Source: Candidatus Pacearchaeota archaeon (GTDB lineage: Archaea > Nanobdellota > Nanobdellia > Pacearchaeales > GW2011-AR1). From it: a stretch of DNA of 10,411 bases. Shown in pieces: positions 1 through 5,254 of this stretch (its first letter is position 1; each line of letters opens with the position of its first letter). The notes under the pieces were generated by a model. The model ran no database searches and was not told the DNA's origin. It worked only from the letters and a program-made list of their open reading frames with translations. The position numbers were made by a program, and so were the translations under genes. The stretch lies in assembly GCA_003693875.1 (NCBI GenBank), contig RFLO01000023.1, forward strand, positions 1-10,411, given 5' to 3'.

Positions 1-86
1 ACATAAAAAATAAATAAAATTAAAATGACAATTCCAAAAACTATCAAAACCTACCAACCATTCTTTCTAAAAAAGCCGGCATTCAT
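1..86 (-). other. Possible 5' end of a divergent membrane-protein gene with an in-frame TAG
   Basis: On the minus strand an ATG at 86..84 sits 26 nt from a TATA-like element, the same geometry as the other promoters here. It reads 11 codons (MNAGFFRKNGW), then TAG at 53..51. The same frame then continues open to the window edge with a strongly hydrophobic run (VLIVFGIVILILFIFY). A basic N-terminus before a hydrophobic helix would suit a signal anchor. Either the gene is broken, it starts downstream at the TTG at 47..45, or the match is chance in AT-rich DNA. TAG ends at least four other genes here, so recoding is not the default explanation. Only the edge of the gene is visible. Confidence 0.2.
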
Positions 87-107
87 TCCTTAGGATAGAA
101 TGGGGAT

Positions 108-116
108 TATTTAAAA
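108..116 (-). promoter_or_regulatory. TATA-like element for a divergent minus-strand transcript
   Basis: TTTTAAATA on the minus strand, centred about 26 nt upstream of the minus-strand ATG at 86..84. It fits the leaderless spacing seen at other genes of the window but lies in AT-rich DNA. Confidence 0.3.
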
Positions 117-169
117 CCCTTTATAAGACAAGCCAGCTCATGCATCATAATCGTAAAACCTCAAAACAC

Positions 170-177
170 TTAAATAT
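170..177 (+). promoter_or_regulatory. TATA box of tyrS
   Basis: TTAAATAT centred about 24 nt before the ATG at 198. This places transcription start at or next to the start codon, so the mRNA is probably leaderless. It also favours ATG 198 over the TTG one codon earlier at 195. Confidence 0.5.
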
Positions 178-197
178 CTTTAATTCTAAATCTATTG

Positions 198-1217
198 ATG
201 AAGTCTGATGAGAAATTCAAGTTAATCACAAGAAACCTTCAAGAGGTAATTGGGGAGTCCGAATTAAAAGAAAAGCTCAAAAGCAAAAAAGAGCTTTCAG
301 TTTACTGGGGCACAATGCCGACAGGAAGTGTCTCAATAGCGTATTTTTTCCCAATGCTAAAAATTGCAGACATGCTAAGAGCCGGATGCCGTGTAAAAAT
401 CTTAAACTCGGACCTTCACGCTGCACTCGACGGCGTCCCATTTAACGAGTTAGAAATTCGCTTCAAATACTATACAGAAGCAATCAAAACTCTGCTTTTG
501 ACAATCGGGGTTTCAATAGAAAAATTAGAATTTGTAAAGGGTTCAGATATGCAGTTAAACAAAGATTACCTTATGGACCTATTAAAATTAAGCACGATTA
601 CAAGTGTTCACGATGCGAAAAAAGCCGCATCAGAAGTTGTAAAGCAAATGCAAAATCCAAGGGTTTCTGGAATTTTATACCCTCTGATGCAGGCGCTCGA
701 CGAAGAATACTTAAAAGTTGACGCTCAGCTTGGCGGAACCGACCAAAGAAAAATAATGGTCCTTGCAAGAGAAATCTTGCCAAAAATAGGCTACAAACCA
801 AGAATTGAGCTTTTAAACCCACTAATCAGGGGTCTTGTCGGCGAAAAAATGTCTTCAAGCAACGAGTCGAGTAAAATTGATTTAACAGACGATGAGGAAA
901 CTGTAAGGAAAAAAATCAACAAGGCGGAATGCGTTCAAGGAGATCCAGAAAACGGACTTATGCAACTTTTAAAATATTTTATTTTTGTTTTAAAATCTGA
1001 TGCAGGAGAAAAATTTGTGGTAAAGCGGCCTGAAAAATTCGGCGGCAATATAAAATATTCAAATTATGAAGATTTAGAAAAAGACTTCATAGAAAAAAAA
1101 CTTCACCCGCTTGACTTAAAAAACGCCATAGCCGAAGAAATAAACAAAATCTTAAAAAAAGTTCAGGAAAACAAAAATCTTCTAAGCCTTCATAAAAAAG
1201 CTTATGGGAAGAGGTAA
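198..1217 (+). CDS. tyrS: Tyrosyl-tRNA synthetase, eukaryote-like subtype
   Basis: Cytoplasmic class Ic synthetase (EC 6.1.1.1) that charges tRNA-Tyr via tyrosyl-adenylate. The 339-aa protein is the compact archaeal/eukaryotic length with no C-terminal S4 domain. Visible motifs are VYWGT with Tyr36 in the substrate pocket, the HIGH-equivalent region (residues 46-49), SDLHAALD (71-78), YPLMQALDEEY (161-171), VDAQLGGTDQRK (174-185) and KMSSS (217-221). The wording (YWGT, KIADML.AGC, EVVKQ, DEEYLKVDAQ, KMSSS.E.SKIDL) resembles the human cytosolic enzyme more than Methanocaldococcus TyrRS, judged from memory. Odd point: the first HIGH histidine, His in human HVAY, is Ser46 here (SIAY). It is monocistronic and convergent with lysS across a 158-bp gap in which no gene was seen. 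ATG 198 is preferred to TTG 195. Confidence 0.93.
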   Translation: MKSDEKFKLITRNLQEVIGESELKEKLKSKKELSVYWGTMPTGSVSIAYFFPMLKIADMLRAGCRVKILNSDLHAALDGVPFNELEIRFKYYTEAIKTLLLTIGVSIEKLEFVKGSDMQLNKDYLMDLLKLSTITSVHDAKKAASEVVKQMQNPRVSGILYPLMQALDEEYLKVDAQLGGTDQRKIMVLAREILPKIGYKPRIELLNPLIRGLVGEKMSSSNESSKIDLTDDEETVRKKINKAECVQGDPENGLMQLLKYFIFVLKSDAGEKFVVKRPEKFGGNIKYSNYEDLEKDFIEKKLHPLDLKNAIAEEINKILKKVQENKNLLSLHKKAYGKR

Positions 1218-1375
1218 ATTAATCTTTTCTCCAGAGAAATTCTATTAAAGATTATTGAGCCTTTTATTAGAGTGGGGTTTTTAGAAGGCATGGCAGGAAA
1301 TCTAAGTGAGTAAAGATAAGAACTTGTCATAATTGCATTTGAAAGGCAAGGGTTAACGGTTGCAGGAAAGTTTGC

Positions 1376-2872
1376 TTATTCTTCGGGTTTCATCGTTGGA
1401 AAAAAGATAATTTCGCGAAGTGATTCTGTTTCAGTCATTAACATAACCATCCTGTCGATTCCCCATCCAAGGCCTCCACAGGGTGGCATTCCCTGCCTTA
1501 TTGCTTCAAGGAACTCTTTATCCATCGGATGGGCTTCTTCATCTCCCCCGCGCCCCTTTTCTTCTTGCTCTTTTAATGTTTCTTCTTGTAAGATGGGGTC
1601 GTTGAGTTCTGAATAGATGTTTCCAACCTCCATCCCTGCAACAACAGGCTCGCATTGCTCATTTAATCTTTTGTCTTTTCGGTGGCGTTTGCATAGGGGG
1701 GTCCCTTCTTTTGGCCTGTCAATTATATGAAAGGGGCCAACTATTTTTTCCTCGACAAGTTCTTCAAAAATTGTTTCTACGAGATCTCCCCAGCTATCCT
1801 CTTCTTTGACTTCCAGTTGGTTTTTTTTGCAAAAGTCAAGGAGCTCTTCTTTTGACATTTTATCAGCATCAATTCCAACATATTCTTTGAGGGCATCAAG
1901 AAGAGTTATCTTTTTCCACGGGGCCTTAAAATCAATCTCAACTTCACGATTACCCATTTTTCTTTTAAACTTTGTTTTACCAAAAACTTTTTTTGCTACG
2001 AATTCAAAGCACTGCTCGGTTAAACTCATCATGTCATTGTAATCGGCATAAGCCTGGTAGGCCTCAAGCATCGTAAACTCAGGGTTGTGGGAGTGGTCAA
2101 CCCCCTCATTTCTAAAATTTTTGCAGATTGTAAAGACTTTTTCGTAGCCGCCAATGATTAAGCGTTTTAGGTAAAGTTCAGGCGAGATTGACAAGTACAT
2201 ATCCATATCCCACGCATTTATTCTTGTCTTAAACGGCCTAGCAGAAGCCCCACCATAATTTGTTTGCAAAAGGGGAGTTTCAACTTCCATAAATCCCTTC
2301 TCTTCCATAAACTTTCTTATGACCGAAATCATTTGGCTTCTTTTTTTGAAAATCTCTCGCACTCTAGGATTCACAATCAGGTCAAGGTGCCTCTTTCTGA
2401 AACGTTCTTCCTTGTTTTTCAATCCGAAATGCTCAATTGGAATTGGGTAAAGTGCTTTTGAAAGAATCTTCATCTTTTGGACCATAACGGATAAATCTCC
2501 CCTCTTTGACCGAAATACTTTTCCCACAACCCCTATAAAATCCCCAATATCCACATATTTTTTGAAAAGTGAGATTACTTCCCCAGGAGTTTCATTTTCT
2601 TGAAACACAACCTGTATCGTGGAATTTTCATCTTGTAACTTTGCAAAAGATATCTTTCCAAGAATCCTGCAAGCAATCACCCTCCCAGCAATGGAAACTT
2701 CTTCATCAGTTTTTTCACCGGAACTTAAGCCCTCATATTTTTTTTGAAGATATAAAAAATCAGCATTCCTTTCAAAGCGATAAGGGTAAGGCTCAATTCC
2801 GGCTTTCCTTAATTCCTCAATCTTTTTTATTCGTTCGCTAACAATCTGTTTTTTTCTTCCCTTAAAGTCCAT
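1376..2872 (-). CDS. lysS: Lysyl-tRNA synthetase, class II (bacterial/eukaryotic type)
   Basis: Charges tRNA-Lys with lysine using ATP (EC 6.1.1.6). The 498-aa protein has the full class II layout. An N-terminal OB-fold anticodon-binding domain (about 58-135, VSIAGRV and SFAKLQD) is followed by motif 1 (FMEVETPLLQ, 194-203), motif 2 (FRNEGVDHSHNPEFTMLE, 253-270), the AGMEVGNIYSELNDP block (412-426) and motif 3 (GGLGWGIDRMVML, 467-479). The start at 2872 is chosen because a TATA box lies 25 nt upstream. Extending the frame 34 codons further would run into the tRNA-Ser gene. Many archaea use the unrelated class I LysRS, so class II marks a lineage or transfer history. It ends with TAA, convergent with tyrS. 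Confidence 0.95.
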   Translation of the reverse strand: MDFKGRKKQIVSERIKKIEELRKAGIEPYPYRFERNADFLYLQKKYEGLSSGEKTDEEVSIAGRVIACRILGKISFAKLQDENSTIQVVFQENETPGEVISLFKKYVDIGDFIGVVGKVFRSKRGDLSVMVQKMKILSKALYPIPIEHFGLKNKEERFRKRHLDLIVNPRVREIFKKRSQMISVIRKFMEEKGFMEVETPLLQTNYGGASARPFKTRINAWDMDMYLSISPELYLKRLIIGGYEKVFTICKNFRNEGVDHSHNPEFTMLEAYQAYADYNDMMSLTEQCFEFVAKKVFGKTKFKRKMGNREVEIDFKAPWKKITLLDALKEYVGIDADKMSKEELLDFCKKNQLEVKEEDSWGDLVETIFEELVEEKIVGPFHIIDRPKEGTPLCKRHRKDKRLNEQCEPVVAGMEVGNIYSELNDPILQEETLKEQEEKGRGGDEEAHPMDKEFLEAIRQGMPPCGGLGWGIDRMVMLMTETESLREIIFFPTMKPEE

Positions 2873-2893
2873 AAAAACTTCCAACCTACAGAG

Positions 2894-2900
2894 TTTATAA
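2894..2900 (-). promoter_or_regulatory. TATA box of lysS
   Basis: TTATAAA on the minus strand, centred 25 nt before the lysS ATG at 2872 and between the tRNA 3' end and lysS. It implies lysS has its own leaderless transcript rather than depending on read-through from the tRNA. Confidence 0.55.
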
Positions 2901-2923
2901 TCTTTTGCAATTTTTTTCAGTAG

Positions 2924-3004
2924 CGCCCACGCCAGGAATCGAACCTGGATGCCCGAAAGGGCCCGGCTCTCCAAGCCGGTGCAATACCACTATGCGACGT
3001 GGGC
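2924..3004 (-). tRNA. tRNA-Ser (anticodon GGA)
   Basis: A complete 81-nt class II cloverleaf on the minus strand, decoding UCC and UCU. The acceptor stem GCCCACG/CGTGGGC is perfect. The D arm contains TAGTGGTA. The anticodon stem CCGGC/GCCGG holds loop TTGGAGA, with GGA at the anticodon position. A 14-nt extra arm (GCCC TTTC GGGC AT) gives the long variable arm expected of serine. The T arm is CCAGG TTCGATT CCTGG. The discriminator base is G, a serine identity element. The terminal CCA is not encoded (CTA follows), so it must be added after transcription. No intron is visible. Confidence 0.95.
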
Positions 3005-3028
3005 ATATCAAGGAAGGGTCAAGTTTGC

Positions 3029-3036
3029 TTAAAAAA
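3029..3036 (-). promoter_or_regulatory. Probable TATA box of tRNA-Ser
   Basis: TTTTTTAA on the minus strand, centred about 28 nt upstream of the mature tRNA 5' end. This leaves a very short leader for RNase P to remove. It lies close to the oppositely directed DAHP synthase promoter. Confidence 0.4.
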
Positions 3037-3050
3037 CTTTGCCCACATAG

Positions 3051-3058
3051 TTTTAAAA
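3051..3058 (+). promoter_or_regulatory. TATA box of the DAHP synthase gene
   Basis: TTTTAAAA centred about 25 nt before ATG 3080. It is consistent with a leaderless mRNA and supports that start. Confidence 0.45.
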
Positions 3059-3079
3059 AAAGGAAGCCTATTATTTTAA

Positions 3080-3820
3080 ATGGAACCATTAATAATTGCC
3101 GGACCTTGTGCTGTTGAAAGCAAAGAGCAAATTGAAAAAATAGCTTCTGGGGTCTCAAAATTAGGGATAAAATTTCTTCGCGGAGGGGCTTTTAAGCCAA
3201 GAACACTCCCAGATTCCTTTCAGGGTCTTGGAGCAATTGGAATAAACTTTCTCACGGAGTCAGCAAAAAAATACTCCCTTAAATCCGTAAGTGAGGTAAT
3301 GGATACAGAAGACCTTGAGCTTTTCAGGGAAGTTGATGTTATACAGATTGGCTCAAGAAACATGTTTAACTATTCCCTGTTAAAGAAAGTAGCTGCAAGG
3401 TATCCAAAAAAACCAGTTCTGTTGAAAAGAGGCTTTTCAGCGAAAATTAATGAAGTAATAGGTGCATTAAAGTACTTAAAAAAATATGGACACAATTCAG
3501 ATGTTTTTGTTTGCGAGAGAGGGATTAGGACATTTTCTGATTCACTCAGATTCACATTTGATGTTGGGTTTATTGCTGAAATGAAGAGGAGGTTTGGAAA
3601 CAAAATTTTTATTTTAGCAGACCCAAGTCACGCTGCTGGAAGAAAAGATTTGGTTTTTCCACTCGCACTCTCAGGAATTTGTGCAGGAGCAGATGGCTTA
3701 ATAATTGAGGTAAGGTTAGAAAGCGAGCCTATATGCGATGCCCAACAGGCAATAAATCTTAAGGAATTAGAGAGGCTTATTGTTGCCTCAAAAAAAGTTT
3801 TTCTAGATTCAAGGATTTGA
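3080..3820 (+). CDS. aroF: 3-deoxy-7-phosphoheptulonate (DAHP) synthase, short type I-beta form
   Basis: Catalyses PEP plus erythrose-4-phosphate to DAHP, the first step of the shikimate pathway (EC 2.5.1.54). The 246-aa protein is only the TIM-barrel core. Family motifs in order are AGPCAVES (7-14), RGGAFKPRT (34-42) with SFQGLG, IGSRNM (90-95), KPVLLKRG (111-118), ERGIRTF (146-152), DPSHAAGRKD (181-190) and GADGLIIEV (203-211). The four metal ligands known from Thermotoga DAHP synthase have counterparts at Cys10, His184, Glu210 and Asp220. There is no N-terminal ferredoxin-like or chorismate-mutase regulatory domain, as in the short Pyrococcus-type enzymes, so feedback inhibition by those domains is unlikely. 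The usual EVH after the metal Glu reads EVR. DPSHAAGRKD argues against KDO-8-phosphate synthase. No other aromatic pathway gene is adjacent. Confidence 0.9.
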   Translation: MEPLIIAGPCAVESKEQIEKIASGVSKLGIKFLRGGAFKPRTLPDSFQGLGAIGINFLTESAKKYSLKSVSEVMDTEDLELFREVDVIQIGSRNMFNYSLLKKVAARYPKKPVLLKRGFSAKINEVIGALKYLKKYGHNSDVFVCERGIRTFSDSLRFTFDVGFIAEMKRRFGNKIFILADPSHAAGRKDLVFPLALSGICAGADGLIIEVRLESEPICDAQQAINLKELERLIVASKKVFLDSRI

Positions 3821-3849
3821 CATTAATCCCTCTACGGTGGTCAATAAGA

Positions 3850-3857
3850 TTTATAAC
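3850..3857 (+). promoter_or_regulatory. TATA box of the UUCG-hairpin RNA
   Basis: TTTATAAC lies about 26 nt before the base of the first hairpin (3880), in a region without coding frames. The same spacing is seen at the protein genes, so a transcript should start near 3878-3880. Confidence 0.5.
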
Positions 3858-3878
3858 CTTTCCAGTCAGATAGTTTAT

Positions 3879-3990
3879 GCCTAGCTTCGGTTAGGTCACT
3901 TGGCTTCGGTCAAGTGTTGGGAGGTTAGGTAGCTTCGGTTCCCTAATCTCCCGCCTTTTGGAGGTTGTTTCTAATCTTCCTCCTTTTTCC
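3879..3990 (+). ncRNA. Candidate structured non-coding RNA with three tandem UUCG-tetraloop hairpins
   Basis: Hairpin 1 (3880-3895) is CCUAGC-UUCG-GUUAGG, 6 bp. Hairpin 2 (3897-3916) is CACUUGGC-UUCG-GUCAAGUG, 8 bp. Hairpin 3 (3919-3952) has arms GGGAGGUUAGGUAGC and GUUCCCUAAUCUCCC around UUCG, 14 of 15 positions paired. All three close with C(UUCG)G, the most stable tetraloop class, and they are separated by only 1-2 nt. The 11-mer TAGCTTCGGTT recurs exactly at 3882 and 3930. A TATA box precedes at the right distance and a terminator-like hairpin with U-run follows. No SRP RNA, RNase P RNA, 5S or tRNA signature was found on either strand. The orientation rests on the TATA box, the UUCG loops (CGAA on the other strand) and the 3' U-run. 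The family and function are unknown. Confidence 0.6.
3960..3988 (+). terminator. Terminator-like hairpin plus U-run of the ncRNA
   Basis: GGAGG (3960-3964) can pair with CCUCC (3979-3983), followed directly by five U (3984-3988) and a pyrimidine-rich tail. An alternative 8-bp hairpin, GGAGGUUG-UUUC-UAAUCUUC (3960-3979), is also possible. Archaeal termination relies mainly on the U tract. Confidence 0.4.
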
Positions 3991-4003
3991 CTTTGTTCTT
4001 ACT

Positions 4004-4023
4004 TCTTAGCACGCTTGCTAAGG
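4004..4023 (+). other. Isolated perfect hairpin downstream of the ncRNA
   Basis: CUUAGCA (4005-4011) and UGCUAAG (4016-4022) form a perfect 7-bp stem around CGCU, with one extra U-G pair outside. It could be a fourth element of the ncRNA if transcription passes the U-run, or an independent element. It is not T-rich downstream, so it does not look like a terminator. Confidence 0.35.
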
Positions 4024-4048
4024 TTATGTCTGTATCCAACAAATATAG

Positions 4049-4056
4049 TATATAAA
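4049..4056 (+). promoter_or_regulatory. Possible second TATA box in the intergenic region
   Basis: TATATAAA is a good archaeal TATA match and would start a transcript near 4076-4080. It lies 180 bp from the next start codon, so it does not directly serve the PC4-like gene in a leaderless way. Confidence 0.3.
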
Positions 4057-4207
4057 CAAATTTAATTTGTCAGTCATTCATTTAAGCCCGAGTTTCCCTA
4101 GGCACTTAGGCTTTGCTCAGCAATCACACTCCCAAAAATCAGCTCTTGCAATTATCTGACAGCGTGCCAGCTCGAATAACTCAAGTTCCGAAAAGATTTT
4201 GCCAAGG
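4057..4207 (+). other. Non-coding stretch, possible second small RNA or long leader
   Basis: No protein frame is convincing here. Weak pairing options are AAGCC (4084-4088) with GGCUU (4109-4113), UUGC-UCA-GCAA (4113-4123), GGCAC (4101-4105) with GUGCC (4164-4168), and GAGUU (4090-4094) with AACUC (4178-4182). Some are mutually exclusive. No C/D or H/ACA box pattern is clean. The stretch could be a small RNA from the TATA box at 4049 or simply spacer. Confidence 0.2.
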
Positions 4208-4215
4208 TTTATAAA
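4208..4215 (+). promoter_or_regulatory. TATA box of the PC4-like gene
   Basis: TTTATAAA centred 25-26 nt before ATG 4237, giving a leaderless transcript. The element is palindromic, so the reverse direction cannot be excluded. Confidence 0.55.
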
Positions 4216-4236
4216 GGCAAGTTAACTTTAAGTTTA

Positions 4237-4560
4237 ATGGAAAAAGATATTGGAAGAATTCAAAAGAACCCTGAAACAGAGATTGTTGTAAGGATAGACG
4301 ACTTTGGTGGGAAGCGTGGCCTTACGATACGCGAGTTTGTTCGTTCAGAAAGATACACTGGATTTACTAAGTCGGGAACAAGAATTCCTGCGGAAAGCTT
4401 TGACGAATTCAAAAAAATAATCGACTCAATTGACCCAAAAGACTTAGAGGAAACAGAAAACTCTGAAGAAAAATCCGCGGAGGAAAAAAGTTCCAACGTA
4501 GAAGAAACCGAAAGCGAATCAGAGGAAGCAACAGAAGTCGACGAATCCGATTTGATTTAG
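4237..4560 (+). CDS. PC4/Sub1-like single-stranded-DNA-binding protein with acidic tail
   Basis: The 107-aa protein has two parts. Residues about 14-64 (EIVVRIDDFGGKRGLTIREF, then TGFTKSGTRIP and FDEFKKIIDSI) follow the beta-strand and helix pattern of the transcriptional coactivator p15/PC4 domain, including the x-TKSGTRIP strand turn matching the T-K-K-G-I segment of PC4. PC4-family proteins bind single-stranded or melted DNA as dimers and act in transcription or genome maintenance. Residues 66-107 form a low-complexity Glu/Ser tail, probably disordered, which could mimic nucleic acid or contact basic partners. The gene is monocistronic, with its own TATA box and a TAG stop. The family assignment is by pattern from memory. 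The precise role is inferred. Confidence 0.6.
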   Translation: MEKDIGRIQKNPETEIVVRIDDFGGKRGLTIREFVRSERYTGFTKSGTRIPAESFDEFKKIIDSIDPKDLEETENSEEKSAEEKSSNVEETESESEEATEVDESDLI

Positions 4561-4625
4561 CTTATTTATCGAAATGTAAGAGACCTTCAGAATGGTTTCT
4601 CAAGAAGCCTTTGCTTTTACAAATA

Positions 4626-4633
4626 TTTATAAA
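4626..4633 (+). promoter_or_regulatory. TATA box of the CYTH-acs operon
   Basis: TTTATAAA, centred at about 4630, predicts transcription start near 4655. The RNA would then begin around GAGGTGAATATG, leaving an ultra-short leader before ATG 4664 or leaderless use of GTG 4658. Confidence 0.5.
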
Positions 4634-4663
4634 GAATGAATTTAGTAAAGTTTAGAGGTGAAT

Positions 4664-5254
4664 ATGGTCTGGTTAGAGGTTGAGACAAAAGTTCGTCTAA
4701 AAAATTCAGAGATTCCATTGCTTCGAAAAAAGATTAAAAAGATTGCTCGATTTCGTAAACGGGGAAAGAAGGTTGACGATTATTTTGCGATACACGCAAA
4801 AGGCTATCCTAAAAAAGCATTCAGGATTCGGGCAACGAAAGATGCTTTTGAAATAAATTTTAAAAAACATTTAAGGGAGTTTTGGACGAAAAGGGTTGTG
4901 GTAAAGCAGGAGTTTGAGTTTAAGCTGAAAGGAAAAGAAGAGGTTTTAGACCTTCTCGCATTATTTAAGGATCTTGGATTTCGTGAGTGGGTGAGAAAGG
5001 TCAAATTCAACGAAACCTACAAACATAAGAAAAATAAAAAAATATCAATAGAGATAAATCGCGTAAAGCATCTCGGGTATTTTATGGAGATTGAGTATCT
5101 TTGTCAAAAAAGTGAAATGAAAAGAGCAATCCGTGCAATAGAGAACACTCTTGACGAGCTTGGAATTGACCCCAAAAAAGTAGACAACACCGGATATACA
5201 AAAATGCTTTGGAAAAAAGGAACACTTGAAAAGAGGGAGTTTATCAACTTATGA
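4664..5254 (+). CDS. CYTH-domain protein (class IV adenylate cyclase / thiamine-triphosphatase-like)
   Basis: The 196-aa protein carries the CYTH signature ExExK at its N-terminus (LEVETK; Glu5, Glu7, Lys9). It is followed by the alternating charged beta-strands of a triphosphate tunnel enzyme: FRIRATKDAFEINFK (53-67), VVVKQEFEFKLK (78-89), RKVKFNETY (111-119) and ISIEINRVKHLGYFMEIEY (127-145). Characterised members hydrolyse inorganic or thiamine triphosphate or make cAMP, always with divalent metal and a triphosphate substrate. Which reaction applies here cannot be told. A GTG two codons upstream (4658) is an alternative start. ATG 4664 is preferred, although the GAGGTG before it is close. 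Its stop overlaps the acs start as ATGA, so the two genes form an operon. Confidence 0.75.
   Translation: MVWLEVETKVRLKNSEIPLLRKKIKKIARFRKRGKKVDDYFAIHAKGYPKKAFRIRATKDAFEINFKKHLREFWTKRVVVKQEFEFKLKGKEEVLDLLALFKDLGFREWVRKVKFNETYKHKKNKKISIEINRVKHLGYFMEIEYLCQKSEMKRAIRAIENTLDELGIDPKKVDNTGYTKMLWKKGTLEKREFINL

Noticed and set aside
120..127. Additional TTTATAAG TATA-like element on the plus strand upstream of tyrS
   Set aside because: It would give a ~50-nt leader unlike the other genes. The box at 170 has the correct spacing.
1218..1375. Possible small gene between tyrS and lysS (short ATG GCA GGA frame)
   Set aside because: Only seven codons, with no ribosome site. The gap looks like 3' ends of convergent genes.
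2873..2974. N-terminal extension of LysRS by 34 codons to an upstream ATG
   Set aside because: It would overlap the tRNA-Ser gene, precedes the lysS TATA box, and adds sequence not expected of the family.
3880..3952. CRISPR-like or simple tandem repeat reading of the recurring GCTTCGGT motif
   Set aside because: Spacing is irregular, and the shared bases are just the UUCG loops with their closing pairs. The stems differ, so hairpins explain it.
4063..4100. Minus-strand resemblance to the 3' conserved region of RNase P RNA (TGAATGACTGA and CGGGCTTA)
   Set aside because: The elements are in the wrong order, and the essential GAGGAAAGTCC-like 5' region is missing on that strand.
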